DNA of 64,000 nt, taken from NCBI GenBank assembly GCA_013398615.1, contig VZSR01001854.1:10310283-10374282 (forward strand), written 5' to 3'. The position numbers and the translations under genes are program-made. Below the pieces are notes generated by a model that did not search any database, had not been told where the DNA came from, and saw only the letters and a list, made by a program, of their open reading frames with translations. Below are positions 1 through 12,765 of this stretch, piece by piece. Each line of letters opens with the position of its first letter. The stretch's first letter is position 1. Origin of the DNA: Brachypodius melanocephalos (Eukaryota; Chordata; Aves; Passeriformes; Pycnonotidae).

Positions 1-138
1 ATCTATACCATTCACATCCCACATCAGGTAAAACCTAGGTATGAGTTGTATTTATAAACCAGAAAAAAAATTCCAAACCAAATCTGTTCTGTATTTTTAA
101 CAGAGGGTGTTTTGTTTATTTTTTTTTGTTTTTTTTTT

Positions 139-153
139 GTTTGTTTTGTTTTG

Positions 154-184
<31 letters not shown>

Positions 185-185
185 T
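139..185. repeat. (TTTTG)n microsatellite
   Basis: About eight consecutive GTTTT pentamers run from 143 to 182. They are preceded by an irregular T/G run from about 108 and followed by seven T. The repeat is read directly from the sequence and is probably length-polymorphic. Its complement, (CAAAA)n, could derive from an old A-rich tail, but no retroelement body is recognisable beside it. Confidence 0.95.
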
Positions 186-1237
186 AATGTATGGTTATAA
201 ATGCTTAAAGAAAATGTCCCAGACAGAAATCACAGCAATATGATTAATGAATATGCTGTGTAAAGAAAGGTGTAAGGCAGACTCTATAGTTGTATGGTTG
301 AAGATTATCTGACACTTGCACTCTGAAGCTTGTCAGGCAGAATTTCAGTGGAGTAAGAGGAATGGAAGAAAATGTGCAATATAAGCAAATCATCAGAGCA
401 GCTCTCTCCTTGTTTTCAGTCCAATCTCCAGTTAGCAAACTGACATGAAATTGCTTCTTGTTCAGCCTTCTGAGATGATGCTTCTGAGAGGCTCATGACT
501 GTGTCACACATGCAATGTATAGGGAAAACAATTTTTAAAGAACTTTTGAAGACTGAGAAATGATGTTCACAATACATACTGAAGGACTGCAATACAAGCT
601 CTTATCCCACTGGACTAAAGACACCGCATTAACATATTTGTACACAGCAACCTGAAAGTTTATGAAACTTTTCTATTAACTTGTTGATATGAAGGAGAAT
701 GTTCATGATATCTGCAGAAGTGAACCTTGATAAAAATTGTGGTGATTGCTCAGCATTTTCCTTCACTTGATAGTTTTCATTTCACTACTTTTGGTCTGGA
801 AGATTTTTTTGATGTTTATAAGCACATGTAGTTTTTAATTTTAAATTCTTTAACCCCTTGTTTTATATTATATTGCATTCTGGAAACTCATGTGTTACCT
901 TTCAATGGAGAGAGAGATGTTGGCTTGCCAAACAAATACATTTCATTGCTTTTGATTCTCAGCATTTCCTGACCATCAGTTTCTTAGTGGTATGAAATGT
1001 TCCAAAGCCAATATTTTCTCTCAACATCCTGCCATACTTTAAATATTGCACCCTTAAGTACTAATAACTTCACTTAAACCATCAGTAAAAGGAAGAAAGA
1101 TTTTTTTTTCTTCTTTTTAAATAAAGCCGTGAAGCTCATAATATTCTCTACATCTGTGTACTAGTATTTTATTAAAATGGAAAATCCCAAATCTGGAGTG
1201 GTTAGTTTGATTGGTTGTTGATTGTTTTTTGTTTGGG

Positions 1238-1267
1238 TTGATGATGCTTTGGATTGATGATGCTTTG
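1238..1267 (+). repeat. Short tandem duplication, period 16
   Basis: The 14-mer TTGATGATGCTTTG at 1238-1251 recurs exactly at 1254-1267. It sits inside a T/G-rich low-complexity patch (about 1200-1325) and looks like a small replication-slippage duplication. Confidence 0.85.
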
Positions 1268-3662
1268 CTTGGTTTTGCTGTGCTTTGTGGTTTTTTTTTC
1301 TTGTTTGTTTTTGGGTTTTTTGTGCTAAGTGTCAGTTCTGTGTAGCAATAGAAGCAGCAAGCCTTTTATGATTCACATGTTCAATGTCTTTTGGAAACAA
1401 TTAGTGTTCCACTAATGACATTAATACCAAAAATTGGAACTGCTGTATTAACCTGCTCAACTCTCACCCTTTTTTGCGTTTGCTTAGGTTATTAGCAGCA
1501 AAAATTTTATCCCCTGTTTTGTTGTTGACAACTCATGTAACTGCTTTGTGTTTTGTTAGATTTTCATAAGGGAAAGAGGATGTGCAATTAGAAATAGTTA
1601 GTATGGAATGCTGTTAAAACACCATGAAAACATTTATCTGAGCTCATCATTATGGTGTGTCATCATTTAGGTACTTAATTATGGCAACATAGGTTTGCTT
1701 TCTTTTTTTTTTTAATTTGAAGAATATTTTTTGTTAACAAGGTCAGATGTGACCTGAATCTTCTGACCTCATATTTTCCTCATTTTAGAGAAACATTAGA
1801 TCACTTATCAAGATAGATATTTTTTCTCTATTACAAATTATTTAATTTATGATTTCATATCTTTATGAACTTCCCTTCAGGATCAGGAGGTGCAGCTAAC
1901 TTGTTAATGAATTTATTAATTTCAGCACGGAGAAAGAGAGAAGCTGAAGATTATAGCTTAATGTTTTTTAACATTAAAATAAAACATGATAGTGTGTGTG
2001 TTCCAGAGACAAAGAGAGACCAATAAACTGCATACCCTTTAACTGTATTAGGTGTTTTATACCATCTGTAATTACTCTCCCTGGGAAATAAAAAATTATA
2101 AGGGTCAACAAAGTACATCCCAACTGTACTTCTTAATTTTGGGAAGCATTTTTATTAGTGTTACTGACCTATAGATTAAAATCTATAGCCACACAACCAA
2201 GAACTCTCCCTAAATTCCCTGAGCAAAATTCTGTCTAATCTGACTTTTATTATTGTACAGCTGTCTTGACTTTAAACACAAAAGGGAATCTCAAAATCAA
2301 CAGATTCTCTGGGCATTCGGGGAAGCTGTTAAGGCTGGATAGAGCATACAGAGAATTTTTCATTCTCTTTTGTTTTAATTTTACCATCCTGTTCCTTTTT
2401 TATTTTAATTAACTTTTAGCATTCCATCAGAATTAATCCAATATAACTTTATTCTTCTTTGTGGGTTTTTTTCCCCTACACAATGTATTAAGATTTCACC
2501 TTTTTTTTTTCTTTTGAAAAAAAACCCTGTAAAATCCTTGCCCTTTTTCAATCACAGTCACATCAGCTTTATTAGGATGCTTAGAGAAAAAGCAAAAAAA
2601 ATTTTGATTAGTAGTAATATTCTGGTGTATTCTAGGTACTCCTGATGGTATTAATGGAGAGACTGTAGTTTAGAGGTTGTCATTTTAATGTAGATTGAGT
2701 TAACAACGGAAAAACAGATTCCTTTTAAACCTTTAAAAAAAATCTCTGGCTAAAGAATACTGAAACAAAACTTATTTTTTATGCCCGTGAGAAAAATAAT
2801 ACAAGTAGAGTAGCACTCATTACCAATTAATAGCAGAAGAAAGATGTTTGATAATGGATTACTAGCTTAGTTTTGACTTTTTAGGAATTTGGGTAGGATC
2901 CAACACTTGTGGAAGTGTATTGTAAGAATGTAAGGGGTTGTTAGCCAACAGTGTTCTAGTCTAAGTAGTGGGCTTGTTGCCAGAGTTAAGGCAACTGTAA
3001 AATGAAACATAAGAGTTCCTGACACATGTCTTTGTTCAGCATGACAAGAACTTACAACAAACATCAGGCTCCCATCAATGAGTTGTGACAGTTGGTGGCT
3101 TATTTCTCATTTTGACATTGGGTTTATGGTGAGTCGTTGGTGCCTAGAGTCTTACACTGGGAGGAATGTCACATTCATGTTGGTGATTTCTTCTCCACTC
3201 TGCGAACTACTTGGATTCCTTTTTGTCTTTGCTGTGATGCTTTATGCTTTCACACCTTGCTTTCTCCTCACTGACCTTCAGCTCCATGTTATGTCCAAAT
3301 TTAGTACATATAGTATACATATGTCAGGTTCCAATACTATTACTTTGTTCTCCCAAAGAGCAAAAAAAATTCCTCAAATCAGTTCTGTCCAGATCTACAT
3401 CTCTTTAAGGTGACAATTTGTTCTTTTTTACATCTCTGTGCTCCCCAGTGCCACCCTGACCATCCCACGTGTGCTTCCTGCATGGTGTCCTCTGTCCCTA
3501 CTTGAAAGGCTCTACCATGGCATCAGATTTGTACCTCTCATTATTGCACCACAAAACCATGGCAGCATCATATGAACACAAGAAAGAAGTGAAAGAAGTT
3601 AGCCAACTAGAAAATCAGAATTAGTCAATTAGAAAATTGGTGTTACAGCAGCAATGAATAAA

Positions 3663-3683
3663 CAACAACAACAACAACAACAA
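3663..3683 (+). repeat. (CAA)7 trinucleotide repeat
   Basis: Seven CAA units in a row. They give an apparent polyglutamine start to a 62-codon open frame at 3654-3842. That frame has no other protein-like feature and I treat it as a by-product of the microsatellite. Confidence 0.95.
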
Positions 3684-4377
3684 AAGCTGCAGGCAATTCA
3701 GTGGAAGGTTCAGGCAGAGCAGACCTGGCAACCTTCAGTCCCAGGGCAGCTCAAACTCAGTATGAATCTGATGGCCTGTTACTGGCACAGGGCAACATGT
3801 GAGAGCAGAGCAGGCTGTGCCAAACATGACAAGAGGCACTAATGCAGAGTGCTGGCCATGGCTCATGGAAAGGACTGTTAGGGGTGCAGTGATAATTGAC
3901 ACGTGTTATACAAGATGGGACTGAAATAATAGCATCTTTTTGCAAGGTCAGGAACACTGAAGAAGTTTGTTTAAAAAAAACAATCATTTAAAATTCAAAT
4001 GAAAGTGAATAGAATATCTTTTTGATCTGCTTTATGGTGTAACATCTGATCTGAACTTGAGGCCGAGGGCTTCCTAGAAACTTTAGAAAATAAATCGCAC
4101 AAACCCTTTATTAAAATGTTTTTTCTGTATTCACTTACATACCCAACTGTGAAAATCCAATATAAGTGTTGGTCTATCTTAGCTTTCTGAGTTTTCACCT
4201 AAGCAGACAATTCTTCTAAATATAAGTGTGAAGTATCCTTGAAAGTAATGCTTACTGGAGCCAAAATGCCATCCTACAGCCCAAGATCACTGTTGTTTGC
4301 TCCAAAGCAAAGCAATTCACTGATCTCAGGCCACAAGCCACCCTGAACAGAGAACAGTAGAGCTATCATTGCCTAGA

Positions 4378-4497
4378 GAGTTTGTGGACACCCCATCTCT
4401 GGAAGTCAAGGCAAGGCTGGATGAGGCTTTGAGAAACCTGGTCTAGTGAAAGATGTCCCTGTTTGTAGAAATTTAACCATTTAAGGATTCTATGATT
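4378..4497 (+). mobile_element. CR1 LINE 3' end, 5'-truncated, plus strand
   Basis: Read from 4378 the plus strand encodes the C-terminus of CR1 ORF2: PSLEV followed by KARLDEALRNLV and an in-frame TAG stop at 4444-4446. One residue that families usually carry between V and K (Phe) is missing. After the stop comes a short, eroded 3' UTR, ending in GGATTCTATGATT at about 4485-4497. This matches the CR1 habit of ending in ATTCTATGATTCT repeats without a poly-A tail. CR1 elements copy themselves through target-primed reverse transcription and usually arrive 5'-truncated, as here. The fragment is only about 120 bp and cannot move. CR1 is the dominant LINE of birds and other sauropsids and supports the avian assignment. 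The 5' edge is approximate; some matching sequence may extend a few bases upstream. Confidence 0.88.
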
Positions 4498-7400
4498 AGG
4501 ACTCCAGTGAAGAAATATTGAATAATCAAAGAATTGGAAATATTGCTAACAAAGAAATGGTGTTTCTAGGAAAAACAGTGGATAGATTCAATCTCTGAAG
4601 GCATATTTGGAAATAAGTGCAATTTCTGCATAATTCCTCAGGTTTGGAGAAACACCCTCTAAAGGGGCATCTCTCACACTGCACATTTAATTTCTTGAAT
4701 ATCATAATCTTGAGCAGCTGCCACAGAAGTTCGAGAAAGCCTCCCTGTTCTGCCTTCTTATTATGACACTAATAAGCAATCACAAAAAACACAATAAATA
4801 TCTACTTGAGAATTAACTAACAGGTTAATAGTAGGTTAGAATCTTCTATTGGGCTGTCCAAGTAGAAAAATAAAATGTCTACAAAGAGATACAAAAGAGT
4901 CTGGTAGCTCCAAGAGGGGCACATCTTTCCTCCTTTTGCCTGGAAAAAGGAGATATGTTATTTCAGAGTTCTGGGTGGTACAAAGCTGAGGCTTTCTTTC
5001 TTGCCTTACACTTCTCCAGATTGTTACTTTTGCCTGCCAGAAAGGGAGATAGGATATAAGCTTTAGCCCTTTTCCATCTCTTGCATTACTGCACTCTTTT
5101 TCTCATAGAAAATATCACACTTCTATGAAGTGTCAGACTTCATTCTGTCAGCCAGTGTAATAAGGAGAGATTTTACCCTAAAATAACTGGCATCCAAGGA
5201 CAAACCAGTCCTAGCTGCCACAAAACAGTTTACTAGAAAGTAATATGAAGTAGCAGCTAGAAATAACTTTCCAGATACAGAGATCATTTGTATCTACAGA
5301 ATCCTAGAGCTTCTCAGAATAGGACATTTATCTTCAAATAAATAAAGCTATGCAGAACATCTTGTAGCAATATATAGTGAACTGGTAAGCAGTTATTTTT
5401 CTCCAAAAGCATTTAGTTTATCACTTCCAGCTGCTTATTTCTTTGCAGTAATAATAAAGCACCAGACTTTTATTTATGGCTCAGCGTGCAGCCTTTAGCT
5501 GTTAATAACAAGCTATTAATGATATTTAAGAATAGACAACCATGTAATATACACATTACTTTGTGCCAGAGTAAAGATGGGAACAGCACACAAGAAAAAA
5601 GTGGTTTTGTGATAAATGCTCCAGAAAGATTGTCTGAGATCAAAAAGTGAGACTGATTCTGATTTCAGAGTGGTGAGACTACGAATTAACCATATTGGAA
5701 TATATCATTATCATTCTCATGTCAGATAAGACAAACAGAAGCAAGTGCACCAATATTGACATAAAATATCATAGCATCATTACAAGCCCAAAGAGGGACC
5801 AAGACAATCTCTTAATGCTTCAGCCTTAAAATATTATTTTATCATACCTAAAATGCTTTATGACCTAAAAATTATACTCAAGAAGTTATCAAAACCTGTA
5901 GCATTTAACTGTTTTTTGTTTGAAATTAATTCAAATGGAACTGTTGAACATTCTGCCAAAGATGCAGGTAAAAAAATTTGATTATGTACTTAAATTTTAA
6001 AGACAATACACAAAGAAAACAAAACTTCCTGATTTGGTGAAGTTCGACTTTTTTTTTTTATATGCACATGCATAACTAGCCCTCTACATAGATTTTATAG
6101 CTGATTTTGTACTTTTGTTATTTTTAGATATGAAAGATACACTTTATTGGCAACAGGTATTATGAGAAATTTAAAGCATATTAGACAAGAATGTGAAGGA
6201 ATCTCTTCTTAACTTGGTGGCCAGAATTCTCAATTTGAATTCTCAGTAGTTCAAGAGACAGAAGTTTCAAGATGGTCTCTGTGAACCAAACAAAATGAAA
6301 TGAACAAAGAAAAAAAAGCCCTTTAAACTCCACATTCAAGAAAACTTTTGTACTTTAAAGCACTATTCTAAAATATTGCATATAAGAGCATGAAGATTTT
6401 GCATCTCTCAATGTTTTCCCATACCCTTCACATGGATTTTCTTCCGTTTCTTCAAATTTTCTTCCATTCCTTGTTTTCAAAATTCCCACTGAGAAAGAAT
6501 TTCATTACCATGACAATTCCTATCTATGAGAATTAACTCATTAAGGAAAATCAATAGGAAAATATGTATAAACCAAGCCCTGGAGTAGTTACAATAGTGG
6601 CAGAAAAGCTGTATCACATCAGCAGATACTGTATACACTACTCAGTGCACAGTGGGTGGTAACTGTACAGTGGACATTAAAAGCTCAAAGGATCAAGGCT
6701 CTAAGAAGTAAATAAGTGAAAAAAAATTACAATTAATTTTAAAATTATTTAATTTAAAAACCCCCAAACCCTAAAACACTGTGTGAAAGGGCTGGCAGTA
6801 TAGATTCTTCAGAATACTGCAAATATGATAGCTGTGCTGCATAGGTATGTCACCAGCAAGACATAGTGCAAAAGCTGGATTTCTGAATTGGCAGACAATC
6901 TGCCTGGATAGTAGATGTAGTCTGGGGACAGCTCTGGTAAAGAAAGAAATGTTAATCTGTGGAGGTGATTAGGGTTGCCACAGCAAATTTGCAGATGTAA
7001 TGGGAAAACAGAAAGTTCTATCCCCCTTTTTTTTTTTTTTTTTTCCTTGAATTCATGTCAAATGCTGTTTACTACTTAGCATAATAATCCATCAAGTGAT
7101 CCCTGTAGTATTTTCTGAATCTTCATTAAGTTTAACATGCAGGATGGTTATGGAGCTTGTAAACAGTTAATTCTCTGGCACAGCACTGTTTCCTTTGCAG
7201 AATCCCATGAGAAGCATTGGTGCTGCACCTGTGAGAAGAGAGAGAGGTGCAGAAAGGGCAGGGACTGACAAAGTTCTCAATGCCCAAGAGTAGGAATCAA
7301 TTATTTTCTCCAAACATCTGAACAATGTGGGGGAAAAAGCAGGTAGAGAAACATTTTCACTACCTCAAGTTTACTTCTGGTACTCTTTTATAGGGTTTTC

Positions 7401-10114
7401 TATAGCTGGTTTAACAATTTACTTCAGGAATCTGAATCCAAAACTGCATGGCAGAATCAAATGTGCATTAATATTCAAAGGGAGCATTATGTCCTCACAG
7501 GGAAATTGAGAATATTCACAGATGACCATGAAAGGAGTGAATTTCATTACTTTTCTCAGCCACTATGATTTTGTTTCAGCTAAAAATTGTGAAGCATGCA
7601 CTGCTATTGTTCCTGCCATTCAGAATCAACTGCATGGAAATTGTCAGACAATATAAAGATTTCAGAAAAATAAAAGGAGTGTTTCTTTTGAAAGAAGTAC
7701 AATTGTAAATGCTTCATGGAACAATAAATGTGCTATTACTGGTAAATATACCACCCAATCAGAACCACACACATCTAACACAACACAAAAGAACAGCCAT
7801 TTAAAAACTGTGAAAGACCACGGATATTGACTAGCCAAAAGTAAAATTTCCCCTGTAAGCAAGGATTGTGATAGCAATTATATTATAAGTAAGATTAGGC
7901 TCATTGTCAGAACTTCAAATAGTTGGAAGAAAAAAGTTCAGAGTTTCCCTAGACTGTAGTAGCATCAGCAAGTACAAAAGTCATGTGAAAGACACAAAAG
8001 TAGAGGTAACTCAAAATATGTTTCTAGATAACTGCAATATTCTATTAAAAGTAATGCTTAGAATAAGGGAATTTCAGGAAACAGGTTTGTGAACACAGGC
8101 AAGATTAATGGTTCACCATATAATAAAAAACATGTTCCAAGTGAATAGTAGGGTCCTTCTTGATGTTGTAGAAAGTTTCAACCTCTTCCATGCTATTTGC
8201 TAGATATCAGAATTCCATAGCTAAAAAGCCATGTGAGTCCTAAAGTAGTTTCATTTAATCTAATCTAATTTCATTTAATTTTGTTTCTTTGTAAGCTTTC
8301 ATCTGTTTGTAACCATGAAGCTAAGCTGGGCTTTATCTTTAGCTCTGCTGGGACAGCTGCCTGCATTTTTCAGCTTTCCCCCAAGAAGTAAAGCAGAGCA
8401 CCATGTGTGTTCCTCTGACCATTTCACACAGCCAGAGCACAGAGGTGAACTCATGGCCAGTGACCAACTTGCAGTCAAGGGGTAGAGGGAACTGGACTTG
8501 ACTTCTGTCTATGTGAAAAACAGCACAACAGTTGAGACATTATAAAGTGAAAGTTAGTGAGTTACAAGTTCTTTCATTTTTGGTAGTGCCATTACAAATA
8601 AAACCCTAAGATGATTTTTAAGTATCATTACAAATTCTGAAGTCCATGTTATTGACTCCAATGAGCACAGCAAAGATGGGAAATCCAGCATCATGTCAAA
8701 ACACCTCAGTTAAAAGTAAAATTTGCTAGTATTTACTCATCAGTATTATTTCCAGCTAAGAACTAAAATTTACAGAACAGATGAAAATAAAGATGAGAAT
8801 TTGAATAAATTAAGGTCGCTAAATAATTTCAAGGCTCTTGCTGTGAAATCTGGTCCCACTGAGCACAACAGTATAATGGGTTCAGAAAACAGCCATTCTG
8901 GATTGCTGTAAGACACACTGACACCTGCATGGGAGATGACAGCCTGTCACACTGATAGTGCTGACGACTACCACCAAGAGAGTCTTTATTCACAAACAAT
9001 CACAGACATCATCAAATCCAATGGGTGGGCCAGCTACTTTTTCAGGGCCAAATGGAAGGAGCAATTAAACCCACAGAGACACACATATGAAGTGTCAGAA
9101 GGTGTAAAAAAAAAAAGCGTAAAAGAATGCTAGCTTCCCTCCTAAAACAGGGCCAGCTTCCTGTGGAGAAGGTATACGCAGTGTATTGAATGATGAGGAC
9201 ACAGATCTGCTAAGAATCGCACATTTTCAGAAACTTTTTAAGGCAAAAGGAGGAAATGAATAGGTGGTGAGCTTCAGGAGCAGATGAAAATGCAGTGTTC
9301 CAGGGAAACCCTAAAGAAGATAGACTGTTTAATCTTCCAAGGAACTCATGAACCTTCAAGGAATGGAATCTGACACAGAGCCCTGTACCGGTTATTCTTG
9401 TTCTGAGGAAGATAAACCACTGCTTCTAAAATGCTGAGGTTTTAGAGGCACACTTTACTTGCAATCTGATTTCATATGTTTAGGAGACATGAAGGTGCTA
9501 ATAGGTTAATAAGTCATACCAGAAAGAGTATACTTCAACTCAAGCTGAGACCACAAGAGAAGAAAAGATTGACAGACATAGAGTTAATTCTGTGTCCAGT
9601 ATTACAGACTATTGCTGTAGAAATCTGGTGTCATCAAAACTAATTCAGTATCACATTTTAAGCATCTATGCTCCAGCAGTTTCAACAACAAACACCTTTC
9701 TCTTCTGATGAATCTCATGTTGATAAAGTATGTGCAGCCTCAGCATTGTATGAGCAATACCGAGCCTGTTTCCATTTAGCTGGATTGAATGATGCCACTG
9801 AAAAGGTGTCAGTGGAATGGAGTCTTGTGGGTGAAAGTGATGCTTGCCCACTGTTGTAAAAATCTCAGCCACAGACAAGCTCAGCCCTTATTTTGGATTT
9901 AGTTTGAACAGTGACTAGAAAAAGAATGATGTATTTGAGGAAGTTGGATAATTTCATTATTATCTTATACTGTTAGCTGTAGAAGGACCATAGGGGACTA
10001 GGAATGAGCCATATATGTAGTATAGTGACAGCAGAGGAACATCAACAGGCCACACAGAGCTGCTTAGTCAAAGAGACAGCTGATTCAGAACACAGGGTAG
10101 CAACATAGATGGAA
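4498..10114. other. Unique AT-rich non-coding DNA
   Basis: No exon, RNA gene or repeat that I recognise. It contains an 18-base T run at 7027-7044 and a homeodomain-site-like AT patch at about 5420-5560. Several 60-70 codon open frames look random. A slightly GC-richer stretch at 8310-8490 has no recognisable content. Confidence 0.6.
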
Positions 10115-10946
10115 AAGCAAGCTCCCTTCTGCCTGGCTCAATTTTACTCCTAGTTTCCTTCTATCCTCCCCAACAGTGGCACAGGAGGATGCAGCCTGTT
10201 CATCGTACATTGTCTCTGCCACTCCCTCTTCTTCAGGAGAAGGACTTCTCATTCTTCCCCTGTTCCTGCATGATGCTTCTCAAACAGGAAACATTTCTCT
10301 ACTACCTTCTCCAACATAGATTTTTCTCTTGAGCTGCAGTTCTTCATGTACTTCTTCAGTGTGGGATCTCTTGAACAGATTGCAGTCCTTCAGGTTCAGG
10401 CTGCCCCAGCATGGGACTTCCATGGCATCATGAGTCCTGCCAACAAATCTGCTCCAGCCTTAGTTCCTGTGTAATTTCACATGGGCATAGAGCAGTCTGC
10501 TGCAGCACAGGCTTCCCACTGGATCACAGCCTCCTATGGGCATCCACCTGTTCTAACATGGGGTCTTCCATGGACTGCAGGTGTATCCCCACCATGAACC
10601 TCCATGGTCTGCAGGGACACAGCCTGCCTTGCTATGGTCTTCCCCATAGGTAGCAGGAGATTCCCTGCTCTAGCACCTGGAGCATCTCCTCTCCATCATT
10701 CTTCACTGACCTTGGTGCCTGCAGGGCTTTTTTTCTCACATATTCCTACTCTTCTCTCCAGCTGTAGCTGTACAGTATTTTTTCACTTAAATATATGAGA
10801 TATTGCCACTCTTGGGCAGTGGTGGGTCCTTGAAACTATCTGGCTTTGGCTTTGTTAGACATGAGAGAAGCTTCTGGCAGCTTGTCACAGAAGCCACCCC
10901 TGTAGCTCCCCCCTACCAAATCCTTGCCATGCAAACCCAATATATA
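10115..10946 (-). mobile_element. Diverged avian ERVL-type LTR (solo, 3'-truncated)
   Basis: On the minus strand this block follows a bird endogenous-retrovirus LTR that I recognise from memory. It opens with TATTGGGTTTGCATGGCAAG (from about 10944). The next signatures are a CTACAGGGGTGGCTTCTGTG segment and a TATATTTAAG TATA-like box. Then come repeated 'GGAGCAG...CTGCAG...CATGG' modules, which are characteristic of the U3/R part of this LTR. On the plus strand the modules show as CATGGGGTCTTCCATGG and similar phrases at 10556-10640. It is GC-richer than its surroundings and clearly diverged, so it is old. The expected 3' portion with an AATAAA signal is missing beyond about 10115. No internal retroviral sequence flanks it, so this is a solo or broken LTR. 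Open frames on the plus strand here (for example 10411-10653) are accidental. The family name is left open because no library was searched. Confidence 0.8.
10786..10795 (-). promoter_or_regulatory. TATA-like box of the ERVL-type LTR
   Basis: The minus strand reads TATATTTAAG about 150 bp from the LTR's 5' end, where this LTR type normally carries its core promoter. Present activity is unknown; the element is old. Confidence 0.5.
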
Positions 10947-12063
10947 ACCATGAAAAGTATAAACTGAAATTTCTGCACATTAAAAGAGAAAATTATGAGT
11001 TTGGATCAGTAAAGATAGCTGGAATGTGTTCACAAACTGGGACATGGGAAAGTCGTGCAGTGTGTTTAAAAGCTCCAAAGAGTTTCTTTTAAATTACTGT
11101 AGAGAACACAGATGTATAAAATAGAAACAGTTCCTATCCAGAGAAATAACTTGAAAAATACCTATAAAAAGTACCATCAAAAGAAATGAAAAATATGTTA
11201 TTTATATCTGTAAATAAACACAAAAAAATCCTTCATTCAAAAAATAACCACAGTTTTCTCAGATTAGCAACTAATTTCACGTGTAAGAACATGCGCTCTC
11301 CTCTACAATCAAATTATCTTGTGGAGATATCACAAGTAGTACAGGAACAAAAGTCTCTAGAATATTTTTGGGGTTCTTCAAAATGTGGTTCTAAAAATCA
11401 ATTTGTGATGCCAAGAGACCAAATTGATCATACACCTCTTGGGCCATATCTAGCAGGGAAAAAACACAAATCCCTGCTTCAAAACAAGACATTTACATCT
11501 CCAGTACTGACATGCAGTCCTTTTCAGCAAAAAATATACTTAATTTTTCATCTAATTTGCACTCTTAAAACTGTCATTTAAATAAGAAAGAACTGAATGC
11601 ATTTGAAAGAATGTGACATCAGAAACGCCAAAATGCCAAACTAACATTGTAAATTCTGGTATAAGACATTCTCTGGTAGTCTTGTACAATAGTCATAATC
11701 CAAATTGAACATGTACAAAAGGTACAGCAGGCTATTTAACATATTATTAAAAAGACTCAGTTGAAATGCATGATCTGCTGAAAGACGATTTATAGCTGCA
11801 AACATTGCTAAATAATATAACACCAAGAATTGGCTCCATGAACATGAACTCCTTGATACTGTCTGTACATGTTAGGTGAACTCCAACATTAATGTCAGAA
11901 CCTTCCAATTATCCTTCTCTGAAATGGAACCTTGAAGCAGTTCGAGAGAACGACAGCTCAGGGAATTTCCCATTGCCAAATGTTTGTGACTAGTTACAGA
12001 GAGCTCCTCTTGTTACAGTAGATGTTCTCTCAGCAGAGGACATTCTCCAGCCCTTTCCCAAAA

Positions 12064-12087
12064 AATTTAGAAATTTAGAAATTTAGG
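12064..12087 (+). repeat. (AAATTTAG)3 octamer repeat
   Basis: Three exact head-to-tail copies of AAATTTAG. Short and AT-rich, probably slippage-derived. Confidence 0.9.
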
Positions 12088-12120
12088 GAATATAAGGCTA
12101 GGAGTAGTTCTGTCTCTATT

Positions 12121-12145
12121 TCATAGAAATGTCCCATTTCTATGA
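12121..12145. repeat. Perfect 11-bp inverted repeat with 3-nt loop
   Basis: TCATAGAAATG is followed by the spacer TCC and then CATTTCTATGA, its exact reverse complement. It would form a tight hairpin in either strand. It lies shortly upstream of the plus-strand LTR and no known family is evident. Confidence 0.9.
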
Positions 12146-12546
12146 TGGGATGCATGGATGGGAAATAAGAGAGCTTTATCTATCTCATTGTATGACTATT
12201 GACAAAATCAAGGCAGCCTGCCAGGATTTGAGTGCCATGGAAGACCAGGACATGTCATGTCTGGCCCTATTATGGTAAACTCTATGTAATGTCTTGTCAA
12301 GAGTGTTCTATGAAGCCTGTGGTTATCCAGGAATCACTGAGCCTAAGTCTCTACTTGAGCAGGGATTAGGGAGAAGAAATGTCCAGAGTGAGGTCATCTC
12401 TCCTAATGTGCCATAATGGCTCAATAGCACCAACATAATAGGCAGCTGCAACGACCATCAAGGACTCCAAAAATAACATGTGATAATTATAGGATTACAT
12501 CATTCCACTGGGAAACTCCCTGACCTGGGGGGAGATACTGAATCAA

Positions 12547-12554
12547 TATATAAT
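12547..12554 (+). promoter_or_regulatory. TATA box candidate of the plus-strand LTR
   Basis: TATATAAT lies upstream of the LTR's conserved GGTTTGGGGAC segment, about 210 bp before the ATTAAA signal. This order (TATA, start site, polyadenylation signal) is that of a retroviral U3/R region. Confidence 0.5.
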
Positions 12555-12759
12555 CTTGAGGTTTGGGGACTTGGACCACCACCACCAACACCACTCCATG
12601 GACTCAGAGGAGAATCGGACCTTCCACAAGACCACTGCTTTCAACAGGACTGCAACCACTGCTAAATTGGATTGCGACCACCACCCTGAGCAGCAGGGTG
12701 TCTGACTTTGTGGGCTTAAGCCAGTTTTTTCTCTATTATTGCATTTATTGTAATTTTTT

Positions 12760-12765
12760 ATTAAA
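12760..12765 (+). terminator. ATTAAA polyadenylation signal of the plus-strand LTR
   Basis: ATTAAA is followed by TAGTAACTCTGACCTG, the position where this LTR type ends its R region. It is a variant hexamer, not AATAAA. Confidence 0.5.

Larger units (their letters stand above)
1..4377. other. Unique AT-rich non-coding DNA
   Basis: I see no exon, RNA gene or recognisable interspersed repeat here. Open frames are at most 111 codons (3078-3413, plus), with no domain and no flanking splice logic. The stretch holds a (TTTTG)n microsatellite near its start, a T/G-rich patch at about 1200-1325 and a (CAA)7 tract at 3663-3683. Confidence 0.6.
10947..12189. other. Unique AT-rich spacer between two LTRs
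   Basis: A 131-codon plus-strand open frame at 11186-11581 starts in A-rich DNA. It has no domain, signal peptide or sensible composition (rich in K, S, N, F), and I do not regard it as a gene. An AAATTTAG triplet repeat and a perfect hairpin near 12.1 kb are listed separately. Confidence 0.55.

Noticed and set aside
3654..3842. Frame beginning with a polyglutamine run
   Set aside because: The glutamines come from a (CAA)7 microsatellite; the rest has no domain and no gene context.
10411..10653. 80-codon plus-strand frame rich in Cys and Ser
   Set aside because: It is antisense to the recognisable LTR at 10115-10946.
11186..11581. 131-codon plus-strand frame
   Set aside because: No domain, biased composition, no promoter or splice arrangement; expected by chance in 64 kb.
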